NCBI RefSeq assembly: GCF_020514095.1
Contig: NZ_VTKY01000002.1
Span: 283,536 to 347,535, forward strand
Length of the DNA stretch: 64,000 nt
Source of the DNA: Synechococcus sp. MU1643
Lineage (GTDB): Bacteria > Cyanobacteriota > Cyanobacteriia > PCC-6307 > Cyanobiaceae
Direction: 5' to 3'
The notes beneath the pieces were generated by a model, which saw nothing but the letters and a program-made list of their open reading frames with translations, was not told where the DNA came from and made no database searches. Of this stretch, positions 57,709 to 64,000 are shown piece by piece. Position 1 is the stretch's first letter; each line of letters opens with the position of its first letter. Made by a program: the position numbers and the translations under genes.

Positions 57709-60033
57709 GTGAGCCCTGCGGTTCAGACCGTCGTCCTGGATGTGGAAGGGATGAAATGCGGCGGTTGCGTCCGCGCTGTGGAAACCACCCTGCTGGATCA
57801 GCCCGGTGTGCAGCGCGCCGATGTGAATCTGGTGAGCCGTTCGGCCTGGCTCGATCTCACCGCCGGTGAGAGTGATGTAAGTGGTGTTCTGAAAGCCCTC
57901 GCAGACAGGGGCTTCCCAGCTAAGGAGCGCGCCTTGGATGACCCCATCGGTGCTGCTGCTGGCCAAGCGCTGCCGGGATGGTGGCAGCAATGGCGACAGT
58001 TGATGGTGGCTCTGGTGCTGCTTTTGCTGTCGGTGCTGGGGCATCTCAGCGAGGCAGGTCACCTCTCGCTTCCCCTGATTGGCAGCCTGCCTTTTCACGC
58101 CACGCTGGCAACGGTGGCTCTGCTGGGACCGGGCCGTCCGATCCTGATGGGTGGTGTTGCGGCGGCTCGAGCAGGGGCCCCCAGCATGGATTCCCTCGTG
58201 GGTCTGGGGGTGAGCAGTGCCTATGTGGCCAGCCTGGTGGCCTTGGTCTGGCCCCAGGTGGGTTGGCCCTGCTTTTTCAATGAACCGGTGATGTTGCTGG
58301 GGTTTGTCCTGCTGGGACGTTTCCTGGAGGAACGGGCCCGTTTTCGGACTGGTCAGGCCCTGCAGCAATTGGCCGAGCTCCAGCCGGACACCGCGCGTCT
58401 CCTGTTGACCGACGGGGCGATTCGTGAGGTGCGCGTCGGCGCTCTCAGGCCCGGTGAAACCGTGCAGTTGCTGGCCGGTGACCGCGTTCCGGTGGATGGG
58501 GTGGTACTCGAGGGGGCCTCGGCCGTTGATGTGTCCAGCCTTACCGGTGAGCCCTTGCCCCTACAGGCGGAGCCCGGCACTGAGTTGTCCTCCGGCAGCC
58601 TCAATTTGGAGGCAACCTTGGTGCTGAAGGTCACCCGTGTCGGTGCCGAAACCGCCCTGGCCCGGATCATTCGTTTGGTGGAGCAGGCCCAGGCCCGTCG
58701 GGCCCCTATCCAGGGCTTGGCCGATCGTGTGGCAGGCCGCTTCTGCTATGGCGTTATCGGCTTGGCCCTCGCCACGTTTTTGTTTTGGTGGTTGTTCGGT
58801 GCTGATCACTGGCCTGAGGTCCTGCAGGCTTCAGCACCTGGGATGCCAATGCCCCATGAGATGCCCCATGGGATGGACCATGGCCATGGCATGCATCACG
58901 GCGGCTTGGGCAGTGGAGCCAGCACCCCGATGGGTCTGGCCCTGCAACTGTCGATCGCGGTGCTGGTGGTCGCCTGCCCCTGTGCCCTCGGTTTGGCGAC
59001 CCCTACCGTGATCACGGTGGCCACGGGCCTGGCGGCACGGCGCGGCTGGCTGTTCCGCGGTGGTGATGTGATCGAAACCGCCGCCGGTTTGGAGCATGTG
59101 GTCTTCGACAAGACCGGCACCCTCACCTTGGGTCGCCCCCTGGTGACCGATGTGTATGGGGATGACCCGGGTCAGTTGTTGCAGCTCGCGGCCAGCCTGG
59201 AGCAAAGCAGCCGACATCCCTTGGCCTACGCCCTGCTGCAGGAGGCCCAGGGCCGGGAGCTCGCTCTGCTGGAGTGCGAGGACGTTCGCACCGTGTCTGG
59301 TCAGGGCCTGGAGGGCCATGTGGACGGTGCATCGGCTCGGGTGCGTGTGGGCAAGCCCGACTGGTTGGTGGAGCAGGGTGTTGCCATCGCCCCCGCAGCC
59401 CAGGACTGGCTTGCCGCCGCTGAAGGCTCGGTAGTGGCGGTGGCTGTGGGAGATGTTCTGGTGGGCTTGGTTCAGATCGAGGATCAGATGCGCCCGGATG
59501 TTGCTCCAGCCCTGCAACGCCTGCGCTCTCACGGGCTGGCGCTTTCGGTGTTCAGCGGTGATCGGCAGGCTGCCGTTCAGCGTCTTGGTCAGCAGCTGGG
59601 CTTTGCTGCCCAGGATCTGGGCTGGCAGATGCTGCCGGAGCAGAAGCTGCAGCGCCTCGAGCAGCTGCGGCAGGAGGAGCGGGTGGCGATGGTGGGTGAC
59701 GGCATCAACGATGCGCCGGCCCTGGCCGCGGCTGACCTTGGGATTGCCATTGGCACTGGAACCCAGATCGCTCAAGACTCTGCTGGTCTGGTGTTGCTCG
59801 GCGATCGGCTCGACAATCTGCCTGAAGCCCTCAGCCTGGCGCGCCGCACCCTGGTGAAGGTGCGGCAGAACCTGTTCTGGGCCTTCGGTTACAACCTCAT
59901 CGTTCTTCCGGTGGCCGCAGGTGCCCTGCTCCCTAGCCATGGGGTGCTGCTGTCGCCCCCGCTGGCGGCGCTGCTGATGGCCATGAGTTCGATCACTGTG
60001 GTCCTCAATGCCCTGGCTCTTCGCTTGCCATGA
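57709..60033 (+). CDS. P1B-type heavy-metal (copper) ATPase with Met/His-rich loop
   Basis: 774 residues. N-terminal metal-binding domain with GMKCGGC (residues 14-20), then the P1B core: TGEPLP, the membrane metal site CPC at 423-425 ([13 protein letters not shown]), DKTGTLT with D467, [10 protein letters not shown] and [20 protein letters not shown] site points to copper(I). Between two membrane helices, at about residues 379-398, lies a loop with five Met and six His. Function is Cu export or supply to the thylakoid (CopA/PacS/CtaA types); which one is not decided. Stop overlaps tmk. Confidence 0.93.
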   Translation: MSPAVQTVVLDVEGMKCGGCVRAVETTLLDQPGVQRADVNLVSRSAWLDLTAGESDVSGVLKALADRGFPAKERALDDPIGAAAGQALPGWWQQWRQLMVALVLLLLSVLGHLSEAGHLSLPLIGSLPFHATLATVALLGPGRPILMGGVAAARAGAPSMDSLVGLGVSSAYVASLVALVWPQVGWPCFFNEPVMLLGFVLLGRFLEERARFRTGQALQQLAELQPDTARLLLTDGAIREVRVGALRPGETVQLLAGDRVPVDGVVLEGASAVDVSSLTGEPLPLQAEPGTELSSGSLNLEATLVLKVTRVGAETALARIIRLVEQAQARRAPIQGLADRVAGRFCYGVIGLALATFLFWWLFGADHWPEVLQASAPGMPMPHEMPHGMDHGHGMHHGGLGSGASTPMGLALQLSIAVLVVACPCALGLATPTVITVATGLAARRGWLFRGGDVIETAAGLEHVVFDKTGTLTLGRPLVTDVYGDDPGQLLQLAASLEQSSRHPLAYALLQEAQGRELALLECEDVRTVSGQGLEGHVDGASARVRVGKPDWLVEQGVAIAPAAQDWLAAAEGSVVAVAVGDVLVGLVQIEDQMRPDVAPALQRLRSHGLALSVFSGDRQAAVQRLGQQLGFAAQDLGWQMLPEQKLQRLEQLRQEERVAMVGDGINDAPALAAADLGIAIGTGTQIAQDSAGLVLLGDRLDNLPEALSLARRTLVKVRQNLFWAFGYNLIVLPVAAGALLPSHGVLLSPPLAALLMAMSSITVVLNALALRLP

Positions 60034-60659
60034 CAGGTCGCTTCATTGTTCTGGAGGGCATCGATGGCTGCGGCAAGACCACGCAGATCCGGCATCTGGT
60101 CGAGTGGTTGCCCAACAGCGGTCTGATGCCTAAGGGCGCTGCCCTGCTCTGCACCCGTGAGCCGGGAGGCACTCCCATGGGGCGCTCGATCCGTGAACTC
60201 CTGCTGCACACGGGAGACCAGGAGGCACCAGCTCCCACCTCTGAACTGCTGCTGTATGCCGCCGATCGGGCTCAGCATGTTGAAACGTTGATCCGTCCTG
60301 CTCTGGAGCGTGGTGATTGGGTGATCAGCGATCGTTTCGCAGGATCGACCCTCGCCTATCAAGGCTATGGCCGTGGTTTGGATCGGGACTTGATTCAGCG
60401 GCTCGAACAGATCGCCACCACGGGGCTGCAGCCCGATCTCACCCTCTGGCTGCGGCTTTCCGTTCAAGAGAGCCTGCAGCGCCGTCTCGGGGACGAGGAG
60501 GACCGAATCGAAGCTGAGGGAGCCGCATTCCTGGAGCGGGTTGCGCAGGGTTTTGCCCAGTTGGCTCAGCAGCGTTCCTGGTGTGCCGTCGCTGCAGATC
60601 AGTCCACCAGTGATGTTCGTGCTGCTCTGGAACGTCAGGTTCAGGAGCATCTGGCTTGA
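60030..60659 (+). CDS. tmk: Thymidylate kinase
   Basis: Phosphorylates dTMP to dTDP. 209 residues; P-loop in LEGIDGCGKTTQ, the DR(Y/F/W) motif in VISDRFAGSTLAYQGYGRGLD, and the LID region LQRRLGDEEDRIE. The start overlaps the ATPase stop (ATGA) and the stop overlaps holB (TTGA), giving a tightly coupled three-gene series. Confidence 0.97.
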   Translation: MTGRFIVLEGIDGCGKTTQIRHLVEWLPNSGLMPKGAALLCTREPGGTPMGRSIRELLLHTGDQEAPAPTSELLLYAADRAQHVETLIRPALERGDWVISDRFAGSTLAYQGYGRGLDRDLIQRLEQIATTGLQPDLTLWLRLSVQESLQRRLGDEEDRIEAEGAAFLERVAQGFAQLAQQRSWCAVAADQSTSDVRAALERQVQEHLA

Positions 60660-61600
60660 GCGCGCTGTTTGAGGATCTGATCGGCCAGCCCCTCGCCGTT
60701 GATCTGCTTTCGGCAGCCCTGGCTCAGGAACGCGTGGCCCCGGCCTACCTCTTTGCCGGCCCTGAAGGGGTGGGACGACAGTTGGCGGCGGTGCGCTTTC
60801 TGGAGGGACTGCTGGCCGATGGTCAGCCCTCGGCCCGGGAACGCCGACGCCTGCTGGAGCGCAATCACCCCGACCTGCTTTGGGTCGAACCCACCTATCA
60901 GCATCAGGGCCGTTTGCTGACCCGCGCCGAAGCCGAGGAAGCGGGGCTCAGCCGCCGCACCCCGCCCCAGTTGCGGTTGGAGCAGATTCGCGACATTGGC
61001 CGCTGTCTGGCCCGGCAGCCGGTGGAGGCGAAGCGCGGCATGGTCGTGATTGAGGCCGCCGAGGCGATGGCGGAAGCGGCGGCCAATGCCCTACTGAAAA
61101 CGCTGGAGGAACCCGGCCATGGGGTGCTGATTTTGTTGACGTCAGCCCCCGAGCGGCTGCTCAGCACGATTCGCTCCCGGTGTCAGTTGATCCGTTTCCT
61201 CCGGCTCAACCCCGAGGCTATGGCTCAGGTGCTCGAGCGCACCGGTTCCACAGCTCAGGATGCCCCCGAACTTTTGGCCCTGGCCGCCGGGTCTCCAGGC
61301 GCTCTGATCGACCATCGACGCAGTCTGGCTGGTCTGCCTGAAGGGTTGGTTCAGCGCCTTGATTCGCTTCCCGACACTCCGATGGAGGCGCTGACGTTGG
61401 CACGCGATCTCAGCGAAGCCCTCGACGGTGAGCAGCAGCTGTGGTTGATCGGCTGGTGGCAGCACCGGCTCTGGCGCTCCGGTAGTTCCGCCGTCATGCT
61501 CAAGCGCTTAGACACCCTGCGTGGGCAGCTGCTTTCATTTGTTCAGCCTCGATTGGCCTGGGAGGTGGCTCTGCTCGATCTCACCCCATCCCTTCTATAG
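60656..61600 (+). CDS. holB: DNA polymerase III subunit delta'
   Basis: Clamp-loader AAA+ subunit, 314 residues from a TTG start that overlaps the tmk stop. Seen: FEDLIGQPLAVDLLSAALAQERVAPAYLFAGPEGVGRQ (imperfect Walker A, as normal for delta'), ANALLKTLEEPGHGVLILLTSAPERLLSTIRSRCQLIRF (sensor and SRC motif). tmk-holB-rpaA is a familiar cyanobacterial order; here rpaA is on the other strand. Confidence 0.95.
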   Translation: MSALFEDLIGQPLAVDLLSAALAQERVAPAYLFAGPEGVGRQLAAVRFLEGLLADGQPSARERRRLLERNHPDLLWVEPTYQHQGRLLTRAEAEEAGLSRRTPPQLRLEQIRDIGRCLARQPVEAKRGMVVIEAAEAMAEAAANALLKTLEEPGHGVLILLTSAPERLLSTIRSRCQLIRFLRLNPEAMAQVLERTGSTAQDAPELLALAAGSPGALIDHRRSLAGLPEGLVQRLDSLPDTPMEALTLARDLSEALDGEQQLWLIGWWQHRLWRSGSSAVMLKRLDTLRGQLLSFVQPRLAWEVALLDLTPSLL

Positions 61601-61616
61601 ACAACCCGAGTGGTGA

Positions 61617-62405
61617 TCAGGCGGATGCCCGGTCAGCTTGTTGCTTGCGTTCCTCGCGGGCCATGGCGACCACGTCCTCAAGGCCATCCATTTGGGCACT
61701 GGTGGGCAGCTCCAGGCAATAGCCAGCTCCATACACAGTCTTGATGAACCGTGGCTTGCGCGGATCGGGTTCCAGCTTGGTTCGCAAGTGTCTGACGTGC
61801 ACGCGAATTGTCTCGATATCGTCGTCGGGTTCGTAGCCCCACACCTCTTTGAGGATCAATGAGGGGGCCACGGTCTGACCGTGACGCTGCAGCAGGCAAT
61901 GGAGTAGTTCGAACTCCAGATGTGTGAGCCGCACCGGTTGATCGAACCAGATGGCTTCAAATCTTTCGGGCACCAGGGTTAGCGGCCCGTAGCTGAGGAT
62001 TTCGTTGTGATTGGTGGATCCAACGGGCGCTCTGTCACTGCGACGAAGCAGGGCTTTGACCCTCACCTGAAGCTCTTCCAGGTCGAAGGGTTTGGTCAGG
62101 TAATCGTCGGCTCCGGAATTGAAACCGCTCACCTTGTCTTTGGTGCCGCCGAGAGCCGTGAGCATCAGGATTGGAATCCCTGCTGTACGGTCGTCTCTCC
62201 TTAGGCGCTGACACAGGGTTAGGCCGTCCACTTTCGGCAGCATCAGATCAAGCAGGATCAGGTCCGGGGTGTATTGGAGAGCAAGGGCCTGACCTTTGAT
62301 GCCATCGTCGGCCCGCTGCACATCGAAACCGCTGTGCTCCAAATGGCCGCCAACCAGGTCGCGCATGTCCTGGTCATCTTCGATTAGCAGGATGCATGGC
62401 TTCAT
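61617..62405 (-). CDS. rpaA: OmpR-family response regulator RpaA
   Basis: 262 residues. Receiver with [11 protein letters not shown], phosphoacceptor D53 in [13 protein letters not shown] and [11 protein letters not shown]-terminal winged helix with [42 protein letters not shown] and [11 protein letters not shown]. The acidic WGYEPDDD and the C-terminal tail are RpaA-like. RpaA is the circadian output regulator downstream of SasA and also acts on PSI-phycobilisome coupling. It converges on holB with 16 bp between them. Confidence 0.9.
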   Translation of the reverse strand: MKPCILLIEDDQDMRDLVGGHLEHSGFDVQRADDGIKGQALALQYTPDLILLDLMLPKVDGLTLCQRLRRDDRTAGIPILMLTALGGTKDKVSGFNSGADDYLTKPFDLEELQVRVKALLRRSDRAPVGSTNHNEILSYGPLTLVPERFEAIWFDQPVRLTHLEFELLHCLLQRHGQTVAPSLILKEVWGYEPDDDIETIRVHVRHLRTKLEPDPRKPRFIKTVYGAGYCLELPTSAQMDGLEDVVAMAREERKQQADRASA

Positions 62406-62650
62406 CGGTTCGGCGGCAATTCGGCTGGAGAAATAAAGAGCGCTGTCTGTGGGGATTAACGCTGGACGGATTCTCTCAAGCTTTTCAAGTGTCTGCAGAT
62501 TTCCAATGAAGAGCTCTATGTGGGCTTGGTTGTCGCAGATCGCTTGCAGGAAAAGGGATCTGGCGCTTTTTCCCAGTTATCTTTCGCCAGTGGCTGTTTA
62601 GGAAGTCTTCCGCTTCGGGCAATCCCCCGTCACGAATTTTTTTTTCGTCA
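62406..62650 (-). promoter_or_regulatory. rpaA upstream region (long leader or promoter space)
   Basis: About 245 bp without a credible gene, the longest gap in the window, between the rpaA start and the tRNA-Asn terminator. It probably holds the rpaA promoter and a long 5' leader. It contains a T9 run at 62637-62645 flanked by ACGAA/TTCGT. I see no clear -35/-10 pair. Confidence 0.45.
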
Positions 62651-62680
62651 ATAAAAAAGCCACAGCTTCAGCTGTGGCTT
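62651..62680 (-). terminator. Intrinsic terminator of tRNA-Asn
   Basis: On the minus strand an 11-bp perfect stem (AAGCCACAGCT with its complement, 62657-62667 and 62670-62680) with a two-base loop is followed by six T. It starts a few bases after the tRNA 3' end. Strong classical terminator. Confidence 0.92.
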
Positions 62681-62684
62681 CAAG

Positions 62685-62756
62685 CTCCCCGGGCGGGATT
62701 CGAACCTGCGACCAATCGATTAACAGTCGACCGCTCTACCGCTGAGCTACCGAGGA
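62685..62756 (-). tRNA. tRNA-Asn (GUU)
   Basis: 72 nt. Acceptor TCCTCGG pairs with CCGGGGA (one G-T), D-arm TAGCTCAGCGGTAGAGC, anticodon loop CTGTTAA with anticodon GTT and stem GTCGA/TCGAT, and T-arm GGTTCGAATCC. The discriminator is G, followed by no encoded CCA, so CCA would be added by the cca product. Confidence 0.97.
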
Positions 62757-62772
62757 ATGAGACCCGAAGACC

Positions 62773-63462
62773 TTACCCCTCGAATGTGCCGCCCTGCAAG
62801 CGCCTTCGCAGTTCTGCTCCCCGGGTCCATGCTCCAATCCGACCGTCTTGCATGCGGGCAGCGCCGTCGGCGAACGCCAATTCCCCGAGCCTGTGGGTGA
62901 TCCACAGCGCTGTGACCGGGTTGACGGGGTCTTTGCAAAGCCGTTGCACGGTGTTCAGCACCGTGGTTTGGCTGCTGGGATCCAACAGAGCGGTCGGTTC
63001 ATCGAGCAGCAATAGCCCGGCGTCACTCGCGAGGGCTCCGGCAATGGCCAGGCGTTGTTTCTGGCCGCCGCTGAGGCTGTGAATCGGTCGGTTCTCCAGT
63101 TGGGCGAGGCCGAATTGGCTCAGTAGGTCGCGCACGGTGCTCTGGCGATGCTGTTGTGGCCCTTGAGAGTCCATACCCAGCATCAGATCGCTGCCGCAAC
63201 TGGGGAGCAACAGCTGATGGTCTGGGTTTTGAAATACCAGGGCCGTTTTGGTGCGGCAGGCGATGCGTCCGCTTTGGGACTCAAGAAGTCCGGAAATCAG
63301 GCGGAACAGGGTGCTCTTGCCGCTTCCATTGCTTCCCACCAGCATCCAAAGGCCTGGTCCAGGGATGACCAGGTTGCAGTGATTGAGGGCCTGTTGGCCG
63401 TTCGGCCAACGGTGGCTGACGTCCTCAACGCTTAGTTCGGCGGTCGAGGTGTCAGGAAACAA
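62773..63462 (-). CDS. ABC transporter ATP-binding protein (ECF/CbiO-like)
   Basis: About 229 residues. Walker [19 protein letters not shown]-loop [15 protein letters not shown], signature [16 protein letters not shown] and Walker [15 protein letters not shown] are intact, and the H-loop is WITHRL. The QNPD-HQ form is typical for CbiO/EcfA ATPases. No membrane partner is adjacent, so the substrate is unknown. I prefer TTG 63462; ATGs at 63534 or 63510 would lie deep in the upstream gene. Confidence 0.85.
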   Translation of the reverse strand: MFPDTSTAELSVEDVSHRWPNGQQALNHCNLVIPGPGLWMLVGSNGSGKSTLFRLISGLLESQSGRIACRTKTALVFQNPDHQLLLPSCGSDLMLGMDSQGPQQHRQSTVRDLLSQFGLAQLENRPIHSLSGGQKQRLAIAGALASDAGLLLLDEPTALLDPSSQTTVLNTVQRLCKDPVNPVTALWITHRLGELAFADGAARMQDGRIGAWTRGAELRRRLQGGTFEG

Positions 63463-63715
63463 GAGAAAAGCCGGGACGCTTGCTGCCACCCGACGCCGAA
63501 GCTTTTTCATAAAGCTGAACGGCGAGAACCTCACTGACCAGCAGCGTCACTTTCTTGCCTTCCACTTTCTCGCAGGTGAGCTCCAGCAGCCGCGGTTGAC
63601 CGTTCTCTAGGGCCTGACGGATCTGCTGATACAGCGCATCTGCATCTGCCTGCTCCTTGCGCTGAACAGACACCGGGACAGGACTCATGCGCAGGGCCAG
63701 TTCGATGACGTACAC
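63452..63715 (-). CDS. UPF0367 family protein
   Basis: About 87 residues. Starting at GTG 63715 it reads [72 protein letters not shown]..., the UPF0367 sequence conserved in cyanobacteria; function unknown. A longer frame from 63784 adds 23 residues without conservation. It overlaps the ABC ATPase by 11 bp and is divergent from psbD. Confidence 0.85.
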   Translation of the reverse strand: MYVIELALRMSPVPVSVQRKEQADADALYQQIRQALENGQPRLLELTCEKVEGKKVTLLVSEVLAVQLYEKASASGGSKRPGFSLVS

Positions 63716-63800
63716 AGCTTTGGGAAGAATCGATGCGTCATCTTCGCGGAGGGACCGGAATCCCGTCGGTTCAAAAATGCGCATTTCTACTCATCCCGTC

Positions 63801-63829
63801 GAAATGGGTGTGGGGAGCCGCCCCATTTC
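63801..63829. promoter_or_regulatory. Inverted repeat upstream of psbD
   Basis: GAAATGGG (63801-63808) and CCCATTTC (63822-63829) are perfect complements with a 13-nt loop. The element is about 50 bp before the psbD ATG and about 85 bp before the UPF0367 start. It may be an operator or a stem in the psbD leader. No T-tract follows. Confidence 0.5.
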
Positions 63830-63878
63830 TGTGATCAACCCCTAGGCTCTGCCATGTAACGGATCATGAAGCACTCTC

Positions 63879-64000
63879 ATGACGATCGCTGTAGGACGCG
63901 CGCCACAGCGGGGATGGTTTGACGTCCTCGATGACTGGCTCAAGCGCGACCGCTTCGTTTTTGTCGGCTGGTCCGGCATCCTTCTTCTCCCAACGGCCTA
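63879..64000 (+). CDS. psbD: Photosystem II D2 protein, N-terminal part (continues outside window)
   Basis: The visible 40 residues ([24 protein letters not shown], then [16 protein letters not shown]) are the D2 N-terminus up to the first transmembrane helix. D2 binds P680 chlorophyll, pheophytin and QA with D1. The upstream region is shared with divergent UPF0367 and contains an inverted repeat. The rest lies to the right of the window. Confidence 0.97.
   Translation, partial: MTIAVGRAPQRGWFDVLDDWLKRDRFVFVGWSGILLLPTA

Noticed and set aside
62632..62648. T9 run with ACGAA/TTCGT flanks as a second terminator
   Set aside because: The stem is only five pairs around the T-run itself, and no plus-strand gene precedes it. 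For the tRNA strand it would be an A-run.
63854..63860. GTTACAT on the minus strand just before psbD, an HLR1-like half site for RpaB
   Set aside because: Only one half site is visible, without a second copy at the right spacing, and it lies close to the start codon. Too weak to annotate.

Overview
The window is ordinary core chromosome of a marine picocyanobacterium, most likely Synechococcus (subcluster 5.1 type). The evidence is the gene content: photosystem II D2 (psbD), the PSI assembly factor Ycf3, Mg-protoporphyrin methyltransferase, phylloquinone genes, NDH-1 subunits, phytoene desaturase and synthase, Ycf34, RpaA and RpaB. The G+C content, near 60% by eye, and the very tight packing also fit, and argue against a low-GC Prochlorococcus. 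I found no rRNA, CRISPR array, insertion sequence, prophage or genomic island, and no undescribed multi-gene system. What stands out is at the level of single genes and sites.

Layout. 1-7.0 kb: end of argS, a HisC-type aminotransferase, L-asparaginase, then on the minus strand prfB (with a programmed frameshift), a small membrane protein, ybeY, dgkA, trpG and an MBL-fold protein. 7.1-13.2 kb: grxC-gshB, then the phylloquinone block menF / menA-menC-menE / DHNA-CoA thioesterase. 13.3-20 kb: a DUF2752 gene broken by one stop, ndhH, rsmH, cysteine desulfurase, a secreted unknown, a NarL-type response regulator, an RluA-like protein and chlM. 20-29 kb: nagA, purE, a membrane-protein gene broken by one stop, an AI-2E family permease, cysC, a SUI1 factor, trpB, hrcA, a rhodanese, a DUF3352 protein and sixA. 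29-38.7 kb: gltA-ndhAIGE-nadK-CYTH, PedR-like regulator, metF, a sugar nucleotidyltransferase, scpA and a LapA-like protein. 38.8-48.2 kb: ndhD, ndhF, a Z-ISO/NnrU-like protein, a LysR regulator, a DUF3172 protein, ndhM, pds, crtB and an RRM protein. 48.3-57.6 kb: cca, ycf34, tsaB, ydcF, then plsC-fabD-fabH-plsX-rpaB, radA and ycf3. 57.7-64 kb: a copper-type P-type ATPase, tmk-holB, rpaA, tRNA-Asn, an ABC ATPase, a UPF0367 protein and the start of psbD.

How the genes work together. Much of the window serves the photosynthetic membrane: the PSI quinone (men genes), chlorophyll (chlM), carotenoids (pds, crtB, probably the Z-ISO-like gene), cyclic and respiratory electron flow (seven ndh genes) and its light or redox regulators (RpaA, RpaB, a NarL-type regulator, PedR-like, LysR). 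A fatty-acid and phospholipid initiation cluster (plsX, fabH, fabD, plsC) is co-directional with rpaB.

Main points worth a second look: two genes each broken by a single in-frame stop; a cysteine desulfurase whose conserved N-terminus lies upstream of any ATG, GTG or TTG; four enzymes with altered catalytic or ligand residues (asparaginase, MBL protein, MenC, RluA-like); three strong non-terminator hairpins (inside the rluA-like 3' end, between ndhF and ndhD, and upstream of psbD); and tail-to-tail overlap of ten of the fourteen convergent gene pairs.
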